NCBI GenBank assembly: GCA_963383645.1
Contig: OY726559.1
Coordinates: 107,532,735-107,596,734, forward strand
Source of the DNA: Muscardinus avellanarius
Lineage: Eukaryota; Chordata; Mammalia; Rodentia; Gliridae
DNA: 64,000 nucleotides
Direction of reading: 5' to 3'
Shown here: positions 53,631 through 64,000 of the stretch, one piece after another
Numbering within the stretch: the first letter of the stretch is position 1
How the letters are laid out: each line of letters begins with the position of its first letter
Made by a program: the position numbers and the translations under genes
Notes under the pieces: model-generated
Databases searched by the model: none
The model's input: the letters and a program-made list of their open reading frames with translations, nothing else
What the model was told of the DNA's origin: nothing

Positions 53631-54445
53631 CCCTTCATTTATTTAACAATGTTTTTGGAAAATCTACTATGTCCTAAATACTGATCCAGCCCGTCAAGGA
53701 GGACCCATAGATAGGACACAGGTAGTCCTCGTCTAATGCTGCTCACACCCTAGCAGCATAAGGTAAGGGCATGCATATGTGTGTGCACGCACACACACAC
53801 ATGCACACACAATAGCTGACAGTCTTATTAGCATAGGTGTTAGAATTTAAAAGAGCGATAATTTCAAGGGAGATTATGAAAATATAATTTATTTTGATTT
53901 TGAAATCAAATTATATTGAGGATAGAGTAGGAAAAGGCAAAACCCAGAATTGTCCTCAAGATCCTGGGTGGGTCAATAAAAACACTATGCTTCTGTACGT
54001 AGAGAAAGGGGCTGCTGAAGGGCAGACAGGTGCGCCCAGTTGTGTAACTGAGGCAACGTATCACCTGACTGCAGCTCAGCTTCTCGTCTGAAAGATGATG
54101 AAGAAATGCTGGATTTCAAGCCTTGCTGCTCAAAGTTTAAAATTTTACAGAAGTTCTTTGGGATTTTCACAAACTAAAATAAAAGAGATGTTTTTCATCA
54201 GAGCATAAAGATTTCAGTTTCCTAGAACCCACTGGTTTATCTATCATTTGTCATCTATTTGACTTCCCAGAGTTCTTAGGTAAGTATTCTATGAAAAGAA
54301 GCTTTTAACTTTTTAATTTTTAAATTACAACTCCTTTTAATTTCCCCAAATAAGTGTATAAATCACTGAACTAGTTAATCTCAAGGGTCTATCTGTGACT
54401 TTCTTGGAATCCTTGATACACGACGTTCCATGGGGATTCAACACT
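53631..54445. other. Unassigned
   Basis: Short CA-rich patch at about 53785-53812. No coding frame or repeat family firmly recognised. Confidence 0.45.
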
Positions 54446-54449
54446 AGGA

Positions 54450-54610
54450 CTTTGAGGCCGAAAGTTCTTGGGTTGAATTCTGACTCTGCCACTTGAGAAT
54501 GGGAGCAGACTACTTAATTTCCTCAACACTTGACTTCCTCATGGAGATAATAATAATAGGATCTCCACATGTGGTGAATGTGAAGATTCACTCTAGTGTT
54601 GAGGTTATCT
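54450..54610 (+). repeat. MIR element
   Basis: Order of MIR parts is preserved: GGGTTGAATTCTGACTCTGC, CACTTGAGAATGGGAGCAG, TACTTAATTTCCTCAACAC, GATAATAATAATAGGATC. Confidence 0.75.
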
Positions 54611-54884
54611 TGTTCCTTGCAGTGTAGCTCGCTAAAACGACTTCAGTGTACTTCAGCTATTTACAGTCAAATGCTTCAGGAGATTAATCCTAGCAGAACA
54701 TTGAGGGGGCAAATGAAGCTCTACCCTGCTGAATAATAACGATGCTCAAGGCTGCAAGGCCTTGGCTTCAGCCCCACTGGACACCAGGAGGGGGCTGAGA
54801 CTTCTGCCATCACAAATGCTGAGCTGGTCAACCGTGCCACCCGCCCACAAGTCAGCTAAGTGCAGCAGCACCGCCTGGATTCAG
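54611..54884. other. Unassigned
   Basis: Nothing recognised. Confidence 0.5.
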
Positions 54885-54887
54885 GGA

Positions 54888-55113
54888 GGGTTTCTTAACC
54901 TCGCATTGTTGGCTTCTTAAAGGAGATAATTTTTTTTGTTACAGGGACTACCTGGTGCTTTATTGGGTGTTTAGCAATGTCACTGGCCTCTACTCATTAG
55001 ACTCCAGTTTCACACCTCTCCCCCTCCTGGGCAGTCAAAAATATGTCTCCCAGACATGGCCAGATGTTCCCTGGGGATTCACGACTGCCCCTGGTGCAGA
55101 ATCACTACACTAG
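54888..55113. mobile_element. MER20-like hAT fossil
   Basis: GGGTTTCTTAACCTCGCATT, TTTAGCAATGTCACTGGCC, TCTACTCATTAGACTCCAG, AAATATGTCTCCCAGACATG and CCCCTGGTGCAGAATCACTA lie in MER20 order over about 225 bp. It is non-autonomous with no coding capacity. Elements of this family have been reported as regulatory in some mammals. Confidence 0.75.
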
Positions 55114-55624
55114 GGAACCCAGTGCTAGAACGCTGAGCTGATAGAATGAAGCTGTGGGCAAGCGCTGCTCATAGTACTTGAGACTCCACCTGATTATACC
55201 AGGGGACAGGCCGTGTGCCCCTAATTGTAGGTTAAAAGCCCCACAAACCATGAGTCAAGGATTCTGTGATAGACTGGGTAATAACCTACCAACTATATCA
55301 GTTCCTAATCCCTATAAACTATAAATGTTGCCTTGCAAGGAAAAAATAGTCAGGGTTGATGTGGTTTAAGTAAAGGCTCTGGAGACAGATTATTCTGGAT
55401 GATTTGAGTGGACGCTCTGCGCAGTCTCAATGGTCCTCATCAGAGATGGCTAGAGGGAGACTTGACAAGCAGGGAAAGGTATACACACCCAGAGAAGGCA
55501 AGGACGATGTGACCATGCAGCAGACCCAGGGGCGATGCAGCCATGAGCCAAGGCAAGGCCCCCTTGCCAACAACTTCATTTTGGCCAGTGATACTGATTG
55601 GACTCTAGAGCTCTTGTTACTGTG
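55114..55624. other. Unassigned
   Basis: The 107-aa plus frame (55404-55727) runs into the following SINE and has no domain. No repeat family recognised before it. Confidence 0.45.
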
Positions 55625-55626
55625 TT

Positions 55627-55845
55627 GTTATTTTGTTTTTGGTTTTATTCTGGTACCAGGGATTGAGCCCAGGGGTATTTTTATTACCTCTGAGCTACAT
55701 TGTAGCCCTGATTATTTTATATCCTGAAACAGAGTCTCTCTAAGTTGTTGAGGGTCTAAATTGTTGAGGCTGGCACTGAACATGTAACATCCTGTCTCAG
55801 CCTCCCAAGTGCTGAATTACAATCCTGCACCACCAGCCTGGCTCA
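55627..55845 (-). mobile_element. B1-dID SINE
   Basis: TACCAGGGATTGAGCCCAGG (dID), ATCCTGAAACAGAGTCTCTC and CTCAGCCTCCCAAGTGCTG (B1). Minus orientation. Confidence 0.88.
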
Positions 55846-56455
55846 TAGCTATTGTTTTAAGCCACCATACTTGCAATAATTTGTTAAAGCAATCATAAGA
55901 GATGCATGCAGGTCCTATGATATTTCTGCATGTTTTCTCTGTTCTTTTCTCGATTGAGATTCCCATAATAAATTCTGCTCAAACCGGCCCAGTGCATGTA
56001 ATGTCTGGCCACTCAACTTGGTTTGTATGACACATTCATGAACAAATAGCTTTTATTACCTTCTTAGTAAATGGTGCTGATTTCTTACAATTCCTCTTTT
56101 CTCCATCTCACATTATGGTTTAATTCGATTCCAAACATATTGCAGATCCATGCCCATGGCTTCCATATCCCAACCATGATAAAAAAAAAAGCATTAAAAA
56201 ATAACTGTATCTGTACTAAACATGTACGGACATGCTTTTTCTTTTTTTACTAGTCTTTAAACAAAAGAGTTTAACAACTATTTGCATAGCATCTGCATTG
56301 TATTCAGTAACCTAGGGATGGTTTAAAATATACAGGATGATGTGCAAATACTAAGTCATTTTTATATAAGAAATTTGACTATCTGTGGATGTTGGTATAT
56401 ACCTGAATTCCTTAGAGGCAATCCCCCCCAGAAACATGGAGAGACACCAGTAGTC
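55846..56455. other. Unassigned
   Basis: AT-rich; nothing recognised. Confidence 0.5.
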
Positions 56456-56457
56456 TG

Positions 56458-56542
56458 ATAGTTTTTCAGTATTAGAGATTGAACCCTAGGTCTTGAGCAT
56501 GTTAAGTGAATACTCTGTCACTGAACTACATCCCAGTCACAG
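56458..56542 (-). mobile_element. ID-type fragment
   Basis: AGAGATTGAACCCTAGGTC, then CACTGAACTACATCCCAGTC, is a reverse-complement ID/dID unit with no B1 part. Confidence 0.65.
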
Positions 56543-57876
56543 ATTAAAGAAAAAGGAAAATTTTCTGGCTTGTGTGTGGAGGCAAAATTGAAGTAGAAAC
56601 ATGGAGACAAATTAGGAAGATATTTGCATTGCTCGTGTGGAAAACGGCAGAGTCCTGGGTAAAGAGAGAGAGATGTATAAAGGTCCCAGAGATGAAGAAG
56701 TGGGAATCAAGTTATATTTGAGGGGAAAACAAACAACATTTATGGAACGGGGGCTTGCCTCATATGAGAAAGGGATTCATATTTTCTAATTCACAAAAGA
56801 GATTGCATAGAGACAGAATGTGAACTATACCTTCTTTTCCCGAAAAAACTTTTTAATTTTTTGTTCTTTATGTAGGAAAATATGAGGCTGTAGCCTCAGT
56901 TCTGTGGTTGTTGGAGACATTTGTTTTCCCTCTCTTATGAAATCTCCTGAAACAACCCCACAAACATGTCAGTGTTAAAGACACGTACTTGCATCTAACC
57001 TAAACTCTCACATTCTAAGGGTTAAATTCAATTTCCTGTAGAAAATAGCTTCCTTCTTCCCAGCAGGAGGCAGTGTGATAATTTTGCAAAATCCCCCCCA
57101 AACCTCATGTCTCCCCAGCTCCTCGGAGGTCTCTGTGTGGAGAATCCACTTCGTCTGACATACGAGGGCTTCGGGAGGGAAAGGCCATCTTCCTCAAGCT
57201 GCTTCTGAGGACGTGATTAAAGAGACAGCTTTACAGGACGTTTATAGCGTTCCTGATCCTAGAGGGAAGGCCCGCAGGGCCTGGCAGGGGAGAGGGCTCG
57301 TGTGTGTTCTGGGTAAAGCTGCCGTCTTCAAATCCAGATGGCCCATGATGTCACTGGAAAAAACCCTGAAACATGCTACAAGAAAGAACTTTTTTATGGC
57401 TCCCTGTGTAGTGTTCCCATACGCTGGGCTTGAGGTTAAAGAGAAAGGAACCAAAAGACTCCTGCTCCCCACAGCCCTGCCCATCTGTCACCGTGGGCTG
57501 CAGGGAAAGGAGGGCTGGAGGAAGGGAAAGGATTGGGCAGGAAGACAGAAAAAGACAAAAGACAAAGGGAATTGACAGTGAATGTTCCTCCTTCATCTGT
57601 GTCTCATCAAATGGTACATGAACCGAGGGACCGCAGTGTAGGTGAGGCAGACTGCTCCAGGGCCCACGCTGTTGTTATTTACTATGTGTCTGTGTGTTCT
57701 GTGGCCCTTTCCTGTGATACCTTCTGATCCCTGCATTGGCTATTTGTGTATAGGTGACTTTCCTACTAGACTCTGTTTGAGATCAGTGCCTCCACCTTTA
57801 TATAGCTCTACCTCAGAACCTAGAGCTGTGTCTACTACATAACAGATATCCAATACATGTTAAAAGAATGGGGTTT
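56543..57876. other. Unassigned, mostly unique
   Basis: 57100-57560 is GC-richer and holds a 120-aa plus frame (57213-57575) with no recognisable domain, overlapped by minus frames. Neither codon context nor splice signals support a gene. Confidence 0.4.
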
Positions 57877-58100
57877 TAGCCAGATGTGGAGGTGCATGCC
57901 TCTATTTCCAGCCCTTGGGAGGATGAGACAGGAGGTTTGAAGGTTCAAGACCAGCCTTATCAAGTGAGTGAGACCCTCCTTAGCAACTGCGTGAGGCTTT
58001 GTTTCAAAATAAAAAATAAAAAGGGCTGGGTTGTAGCTTGGAGGTAGAATGCCCCTGGGTTCTATCCTCAATACCAAAATTAAAAAAAAAAAAAAAAAAA
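57877..58100 (+). mobile_element. B1-dID SINE
   Basis: Starts AGCCAGATGTGGAGGTGCATG and ends with an A-run at 58081-58100. Confidence 0.88.
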
Positions 58101-58107
58101 GAATGGA

Positions 58108-58306
58108 GCCAGGTGTGGTGGCGCAAGCTTGTAATCCCTGCGCTTGGGAGGCAGAGACAGGAGGATCGCGCTGGTTCGGAGCCAGCCTCGCTGGCTTAAG
58201 AGACCCTGTTTCCAAATTTAAAAAATATATATAAAATAGGTCTGGGAGTGTAGCCTGGAGGTAGAAGGGCTTCCAGGAACCCCAGTACCACAAAAAAAAA
58301 AAAAAA
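58108..58306 (+). mobile_element. B1-dID SINE (variant tail)
   Basis: Starts GCCAGGTGTGGTGGCGCAAG. Variant linker and tail (AAATAGGTCTGGGAGTGTAG, GGCTTCCAGGAACCCCAG). It directly follows the previous copy, probably landing in its A-tail. Confidence 0.92.
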
Positions 58307-58454
58307 TGGAATTCAACATTAGCGCTATACTATTAACAACCAGAGCAGTCAAAATCAGGAGAAAATAAAGAAACAAAATTATATTCAGTAATTTAATATC
58401 ACACATTTTAGTAGGCCATTTGGATAGACGCATTTTCCATGTTGTTATTGTTTG

Positions 58455-58590
58455 AAATGGAAATGCCTAACCCTATTTTACAGAGGAGAAAACTGAAACG
58501 TAGAAAGTATATCATGTGCCCACAGTCAGGCAGCAAGCACAGGTGCATTCAACCCAGATCTGACACCACAGCCATCCCCACTAGTATAAG
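58455..58590 (-). repeat. MIR fragment
   Basis: CCCTATTTTACAGAGGAGAAAA, GTGCCCACAGTCAGGCAGC and CAACCCAGATCTGACACC are in reverse-complement MIR order. Confidence 0.65.
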
Positions 58591-58799
58591 ATTCTACTCT
58601 AAGGAAACTGACATTCCCTGTACTTCCCTACCCCAAACATAAAGTGTAAGAAGAAACATAGGCCATGTTTGGAAAGAAGTGAACAGAGAAAATGAGTCCT
58701 AATTCAGTATTCATTACAAATAGGTTCTGCTATGAGAGCATATCAGTGCCTTTAGGAATACACAGTTGGATTTCTTACAACTTTTTAGGCATCTCCCAC

Positions 58800-59299
58800 T
58801 GTTGGGAGCCATTAAGGTCTTTCCCTAGATTGGTGTCTCTGACTCAGCTGATTGTCTTTCGCCCAGAGTCAACAAGGCTTGGGGTTATGGAAAGTTCAAA
58901 GAGGTCTGAGAGAGGATCAAGTGGTGATGACACAAGGGTACTGATTGACCTATCTGTAATGATGTGTTTTGTATTGGTATTGGTCTTTATTGTATTCTGG
59001 TGGTGGTAGCACGAGAATGTTGGTTGACCTGTAGCTGTGTATAAATACCTCTGGAAAAACAAAGCCAGGTCGTCGGCACAATAAAGATGAGATTGACCCA
59101 GAAGCTGCGTTGGCCAGGAGTGTCCGCACAATAGAGAATACTGACCCAGGCATAGTCGTCGACCCATAGGAAATATTGACCCACGAACAGGGTTGACCAG
59201 TAGAGATAGTAGACTGGCGGCTCCCCCACGTTAGGGTTAAAAACTCTTCATCCTCACGCCTCACTTCAGAACCTCTACTCTCTCCGGCTGGCTCCGGCA
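58800..59299 (+). mobile_element. Solo LTR, ERVK/IAP-like
   Basis: It begins TGTTGGGAGCCATT, matching the TGTTGGGAGCC start of rodent class II (IAP-type) LTRs, and ends GGCTCCGGCA, giving TG...CA ends and exactly 500 bp. Flanks TCCCAC (58794-58799) and TTCCAC (59300-59305) match at 5 of 6 positions, fitting a 6-bp duplication. A TATA box (TATAAATA, 59040-59047) and an AATAAA signal (59080-59085) lie in order. No internal viral genes adjoin it, so it is a solo LTR. The downstream part repeats a TGACCCA-like heptamer. The three minus frames of 80-116 aa here are chance. Confidence 0.65.
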
Positions 59300-59461
59300 T
59301 TCCACTAAATCTAAAGCAAGTTCTCTGAAGACCCTAAGTTACTCAAGTAGAGGTTTGTATGATGAGAAAAGCTGGTTTACATCCAGAACAAATTCTCTAC
59401 TTAAAGATAAGCCTTGACGACTTTGATTCTTAAGCTAAAAAGAGGTGGAATAAAGAATGAA

Positions 59462-59574
59462 AAGGTGGTGCATAACCTGTAATTCCAGTACTTGGGAGTC
59501 TGATACAGCAGGATTACAGGTTCTAAAGCCAGCCTCAGCATGTGAGATCCTCCTCAACTTAAAGAGATCCTGTT

Positions 59575-59622
<48 letters not shown>

Positions 59623-59702
59623 ACACATATTATATATATGGTTGGGATGTAGTTCAAAGGTAGAATGCTCCTGGGTTCAATCCCCAATACTACACACACA
59701 GA
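59462..59702 (+). mobile_element. B1-dID SINE with (CA)n in its linker
   Basis: B1 part starts AAGGTGGTGCATAACC. The B1/dID linker has become a (CA)n array at about 59577-59628. The dID part (GGTTGGGATGTAGTTCAAAG, GGGTTCAATCCCCAATAC) follows intact. Confidence 0.88.
59577..59628 (+). repeat. (CA)n microsatellite
   Basis: About 50 bases of ACACAC with one TC interruption. Confidence 0.95.
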
Positions 59703-60800
59703 AAAAAAGGTCCAGAAGATGATCCAGATACAAAGTGGCTCTAGAAATATTTTCTAGTCAAGTTAGAGAGAAAAACTCCCTGAATTTTATTTCCTTGCCA
59801 CTGATACTTACTAAGGCAAGTGCTTGGAGTAGACACCGGATCAAAGTTGAGATATATATCTTAAGACAAGCCTGTAAGATTTTACAACTAGATACCATTT
59901 AGGTTCTTGATCTAGGGACTCTGTACTGAGAGATTCATCAATCTGTTTCACTTTATGTCCAAAACAAGAGGGTAGAAGAAACACTTGCCATACTTGTCAT
60001 CACCAAAGGCAGGGTCTGCCCTCACCTCCACCCTGATTAGAGTCTTAACCACTGTCCCAGCCACTCTGCTCTGGCAATATTAAGCAATTGTTAAAGACAG
60101 TCTGGGAATTATGATCAATGAAATTGCAGCTGGTTGGTGTTCAGCTAACAAGCCAATTTTTTTCCAACAATTGTTTTCCAAACAATGTTTTTCCAGATAA
60201 ATCAAGAAGTGTAAAAGTTTGGAGAGAAGAATGAAGGTATTTTCTTCCTCCATGTGTATTGGGTCACGTTGGGGATTACTAAAACTATGGAGGAAATTCC
60301 AACAATGATTTTTTTAACTATTAGTATATACATCTGGGTGGCCAGATTTTGTGTGTGTGATAGAACTATCTCATTATTGAACATCAGCATTATTTCAGAG
60401 AAAACCCTCTATTTGGGGAAAAAAAATCTTTCTCTGTGTTTAGAACTGAAAGTAAGCTATTGAGGGACTATGTACATTTGGGATTAAAATTTCATAGAAA
60501 ATGATACCATTACCACTGAATAAGAACAAGGGATTTACTTCTTAAAAGAGAGAAGGAGAAAGTGAATGAACAGAGAAGGTATATGAAAATAGGCATCATA
60601 TGGAGAAGAACCAAGGGAAAAAAAAAACCCTCATGGGGTAGGGAAATCTAAACTGAAAGGATACTTGTGAGTAGTATATTTTAAGTGATGACTTGGTGCA
60701 TTTTTTTTATCATGTATACTGTGACTCCCTCCTGGGATACCTACCTACCCTATCCAAGCTCTTAACATTTTCCACACTCGTGAATACTTTGCATGAGTTA
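59703..60800. other. Unassigned, no feature recognised
   Basis: AT-rich, unique-looking. Opposed 62-69 aa frames at 60202-60463 are chance. Confidence 0.5.
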
Positions 60801-60899
60801 TAATTCTTGGCTGTTGAATGGTTTCTAAAGAAACTAGTAAAGGTGTATAAACAGGTTGACATGAATGGGAAAGGTAGCAATGTGAAAAAACTCAATAGT

Positions 60900-61295
60900 A
60901 TGTGTACCATAACATTTATTTCATACTTCCTGAACAGTCATACAGAAGAGAAAGAGGTATATAACACTGCCCGCACTGATCTTATGAAGCCAATATATAA
61001 CCCTGATGTTAAAACCTGACAAAGATACAAAAATTAACATTATAAATTAATAGTATTCATGAACATAGATGCATAAACCCCCCCAAAATGTATTAGCAAA
61101 ATAAAATCAACAATCTATCAAATTCAAGGATTCAAGTTATTGTTACACAAGATGAAAAAGTCCTAGAGATTTATTGTACAACATCGTGCTATAATTAAAA
61201 AACTAATCTGTTATCTTTTTTGCTAAAGTGGTAGATATTATTTTAAATGTCCTTTTCACACATTTGAAAATGTTAAAAAAATTAAGAGGGCAGGA
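60900..61295 (+). mobile_element. Ancient L1 fragments (ORF2 middle, then 3'UTR)
   Basis: 60915-61090 keeps RT-region phrases (ACTGCCCGCACTGATCTTATG, TGAACATAGATGCATAAAC). 61120-61295 matches an old L1 3'UTR (AAGTCCTAGAGATTTATTG, GTACAACATCGTGCTATAAT). The two may be one deleted element. No open frame. Confidence 0.6.
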
Positions 61296-61419
61296 GGAAG
61301 AAACTTTTGGAGATAATATATAGGCTTCTGGCATAGGCTGTGATTGCTTCATGGATGAGAGCTTATCACTAAACTCAAAGAGCATAAATTAAATATGTAC
61401 AGCTTTTTGTATGTCAGTC

Positions 61420-61885
61420 ATTCTAAAAATGCCTTAAAAAGGAATTTCACCACTGGGACTATAAAAATAATAAAAACATTAGAATAACTAAGTTTTTCCA
61501 ATAGTAAAAAAATTGTCTTTCTCTGAAAATAAACATTAAAGAAATGAATAGATAAGCCATATATTGGGAAAAAATATCTGGAATGTATGGAGCTAACAAA
61601 GATTTCACCTAGACTACATGAAGAATTCCAAAACATTTCTAAAAATACAACCCAATAAAAATAGGTAAAAGCGGTGAACCAACAATTAGTTTAAAAAGAT
61701 ATACAAAAGGTCAGTAATCAGATATTAAGATGCTGATTCATTATTGGTCAAGGGGAGATGAAAATTATAACCACCATTAAATAATATTTAAAAGATAGAA
61801 AATATTAATCACTGGAGAAGATATGGAGAAACTAAAATTGCTGTACAGTTTTTAGGAGAATGTAAAATAACAGTGAAATTAAAAA
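61420..61885 (+). mobile_element. Ancient L1 ORF2 fragment
   Basis: GATAAGCCATATATTGGGAAA, CTAGACTACATGAAGAATTC and CACTGGAGAAGATATGGAG follow the order of the ORF2 C-terminal half. Highly diverged. Confidence 0.6.
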
Positions 61886-62019
61886 GCTAAGGATTTATTT
61901 TCCTGTGATTCATGGGCTTTACCCTCATTTTCAAAATGGAACATGCCACAGTGGTCATTCCTATTACTTCAGATTCATCATTATCATTTGGACTTGTAAA
62001 AGCCTTAGGAAACTTACCT

Positions 62020-62464
62020 ACGTGTGTTAATTTTTATTTTTATTGTAATTACTAACTCATACTAATTGTACAGCTTAATGGTTTTTTGTAATATTTCCCT
62101 ATGTGCATATATTTATTGTGCTTTGTTTTAATCTACCTTCACTTTCCCTCCTCTCTCCCCAATCCTTTCCCCTTTCCTATTAGCCTTTCTTTTACTTCTG
62201 ATTTTTTTAACTTATTTATATGAGAGAAAATGTGAGATACTTCATCTTATTTTGCTTAACCTGAAGACCTCTGGTTTTATTCATTTTCCTGCAAATGGCA
62301 TGATTTCATTCTTCTTTATGGTTGAAAAATATTTCATTGTGCATATGTACAATATTTTATTTATTCATTCATATGTTGATAGGTGCCTAGGCTGACTCTT
62401 AACCTTGGCAATTGTGAACATGCATGTGCAGGTATCTGTGCTGAATCCTCATCTTATTTCCTTA

Positions 62465-62501
<37 letters not shown>

Positions 62502-62540
62502 GAAGGAAATTATATAGATAGATAGATAGATATCTGAAGG

Positions 62541-62590
<50 letters not shown>

Positions 62591-62775
62591 CCAAGAGTGG
62601 TACAGCTGGGTCATAGGGCACTTCTATGTTAAGTTTTTATGAGAAATTTCCATGCTGTTTTCCATAGTGGCTTTACCAATTTACATTCCCACAAACTGTG
62701 TATAAAGTGCTCCTTTTCTTCCACGTTCTCACCTGCATTTGATATGTTTTGTATACTCTGTTTCTTAGGTTAAAA
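62020..62775 (-). mobile_element. L1 3' region (ORF2 C-terminus and 3'UTR) with SSR expansion
   Basis: Reverse-complement L1 order on the plus strand: C-rich 3'UTR block (about 62140-62190), TTTTGCTTAACCTGAAGACC, AATATTTCATTGTGCATATG, then TACAGCTGGGTCATAGGGC and TTTACATTCCCACAAACTG. A (TA)n/(GATA)n expansion lies inside it at 62466-62590. Confidence 0.75.
62466..62590. repeat. (TA)n with (GATA)n and a duplicated flank
   Basis: Two (TA)n tracts separated by (GATA)n. The string TATCTGAAGGAAAT occurs twice, about 31 bases apart (about 62498 and 62530), showing a local tandem duplication. Confidence 0.85.
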
Positions 62776-62819
62776 TATCCAAGATGTGGGTGGGACCAGG
62801 TCGTGGCTGGCTGGAAAAG

Positions 62820-62920
62820 CAGTTTCTCTCAGATAGGCTGTGGTTTAGGTCAATGGCAAAGCGCTCACCCATCTATTTGTGGTGCCAGCCTTGATCCTCC
62901 GCTCCACTTGGAAGGAAGAA
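62820..62920 (+). mobile_element. ID-like tRNA-derived SINE, diverged
   Basis: GGCTGTGGTTTAGGTCAATG with GCAAAGCGCTCACCC resembles the ID/BC1 5' half. CCTTGATCCTCCGCTCC resembles its box-B end. No B1 part. Confidence 0.5.
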
Positions 62921-62929
62921 GACAAACAC

Positions 62930-63770
62930 TCACACTACATAAAATCAACCAAATAAATACAGTAACTATCAACACCGCCACCACCAACAACAACACAAAT
63001 AACAATCCAATAACAATAGAATAGAAAGTGGCAACAATATTATATAATAAACTAGAAGGTTAAATATTCATAAAAGTAAAATTAATAGATGGGGAGAAAT
63101 GAAAGTAGAGGGAGAGAAAAAGTTCTATTAAGATTTAACAAACGTAAGAGAAAAAAGGTAATGAAAAATACTAAAAGATAGAATACACAGAGAGAAAAAA
63201 ATGAGTCAAAAATTCCTCCTAGAAGAGCTATTCATATTGGAGGCTTTCTTTCTGAGTACATGTGTGCACACTCTCCAGAGGCTCTTAGCCTGAGCGCCTG
63301 GCAGTGGGGTCAATGTCTGAGCCCCAGCAAATTCTTCTCAGGGGCCAAGCTTTGGTGTTTAGCTGGTCATGTTGAGTGTGTATATATTCAACTCTGAAGG
63401 TTAAGTTCTGTGTGCCCAGGAGCGTGGTAAATGTCCAGGCCACAGTACCCACCCACGATGTTTCAAGTGCAGTCAAACCAGCAAGTTCTGCTCTGGGGGT
63501 TTCGAGGGGAAGCACAGCAGCTTTGCTCAGTCTCAGGATGGTCAGACCTAGTTTCTCCCCCCTTGTGACTGGCCTTGCTCCTTGTCACAATGTGGGATCA
63601 CTGACCACTCTATCCTCCATCTCAGCCCATGCTCCCTGTTGCTCAGTCTCCTTGGTGGGCTTATGTATATCACTCCCCTTACCATGATGATTTTGTGTGG
63701 CCATCTCCCATTCAGCCAATATGGTGGGGTGGCCACAGAGATCCTAAATTATGATTGCTTTAAGTTTCTG
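62930..63770 (-). mobile_element. Possible older L1 5'UTR or other retroelement leader
   Basis: A CAACAA-rich tract (62970-63020), then a long GC-richer block ending with GGCCATCTCCC and CCAATATGGTGGGGTGGCC near 63700-63740. On the minus strand this is a GATGGCC-type start followed by a GC-rich leader and an A/C-rich end, the layout also seen in L1-A's 5'UTR. Family membership is inference; the frames (63285-63515, 63376-63687) have no domain. Confidence 0.4.
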
Positions 63771-64000
63771 CTCCCTAAAGCAATATGTTTGAAATGATAG
63801 GACCTGCCATAAGATGGTTTCTGGTTATGGCACTCTGAGAATCTGATGAATAATGTATTGAATTTCTTCCCTAAGGCTAGCTAGCTATGCAGGGGGAGGC
63901 ACTCTCAGACTAAATTCCCAAACTGAATTTAAAGTTTGTATGAATAGTGGTTTTTCCTATAGTTAGGACTTCAGGTCTGCTGGTGCTGTCAGGGTTGGTT
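63771..64000. other. Unassigned
   Basis: No feature recognised up to the window edge. Confidence 0.5.

Noticed and set aside
57213..57575. 120-codon plus frame.
   Set aside because: Lys/Arg-rich chance composition, no domain, overlapping minus frames.

Overview
This window looks like a gene desert or a long intron from a mammal, most likely a sciuromorph rodent (squirrel, mountain beaver or dormouse group). The main clue is the dominant SINE. It joins a 7SL-derived B1-type monomer (right-hand motifs like GGAGGCTGAGACAGGAGGAT and box-B-like GGTTCGAAGCC) to a tRNA/ID-derived tail (like GGGTGTAGCTCAGAGGTAG ... CCCAGTACCAC). This is the B1-dID architecture known from that rodent clade. About 30 copies are present, in at least two tail subfamilies. 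The exact species cannot be fixed from the sequence. I recognise no host protein-coding exon, no functional tRNA or rRNA gene and no CRISPR array. The open reading frames are LINE-1 ORFs, SINE or LINE shadows, or chance frames.

Layout. 0.4-5 kb: decayed L1 pieces and SINEs. 5.8-9.1 kb: two mostly repeat-free blocks that could be regulatory. 9.1-12.9 kb: an L1 interrupted by SINEs, plus L1 3' tails. 13-21.8 kb: many SINEs, an L1 3' end at 18.3-18.8 kb, and a repeat-free GC-richer block at 14.8-15.2 kb. 21.8-26.4 kb: little recognised, ending in an ancient L1 3' end. 26.5-33 kb: L2, MIR, MaLR and MER5A-like fossils between SINEs. 33.7-36 kb: a SINE cluster. 36-50.2 kb: the LINE-1 complex. 50.8-51.4 kb: two SINEs with long GGAA/GAAA tails. 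51.4-57.9 kb: mostly unique DNA with MIR and MER20-like fossils. 58.8-59.3 kb: a solo LTR with an IAP/ERVK-like start. 60.8-64 kb: old L1 pieces, an ID-like SINE and a GC-richer repeat-like block.

The LINE-1 complex is the most informative part. L1-A is a near-complete minus-strand element (about 35.97-45.95 kb) with ORF1, ORF2 and an unusual 1.6-kb 5'UTR. A second element, L1-B (41337-44340, plus strand), sits inside L1-A's 5'UTR and is bracketed by a 14-bp target-site duplication. L1-B has a 5'UTR, a full-length but broken ORF1, an L1 3'UTR and an A-rich tail. Its ORF2 is absent and replaced by about 0.9 kb of other sequence that includes an older L1 ORF2 fragment in antisense. A third copy, L1-C (48.5-50.15 kb, minus strand), keeps the 5'UTR and an open ORF1, then switches inside ORF1 to about 155 bp of unrelated sequence. 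It has a possible 11-bp target duplication and no poly(A). Losing the 3' part while keeping the 5' end is the reverse of normal L1 truncation. The B and C 5'UTRs also carry a tandem duplication resembling rodent L1 promoter monomers.

Nothing suggests cooperating host genes. Any host function would be regulatory, and the candidate blocks are flagged with low confidence.
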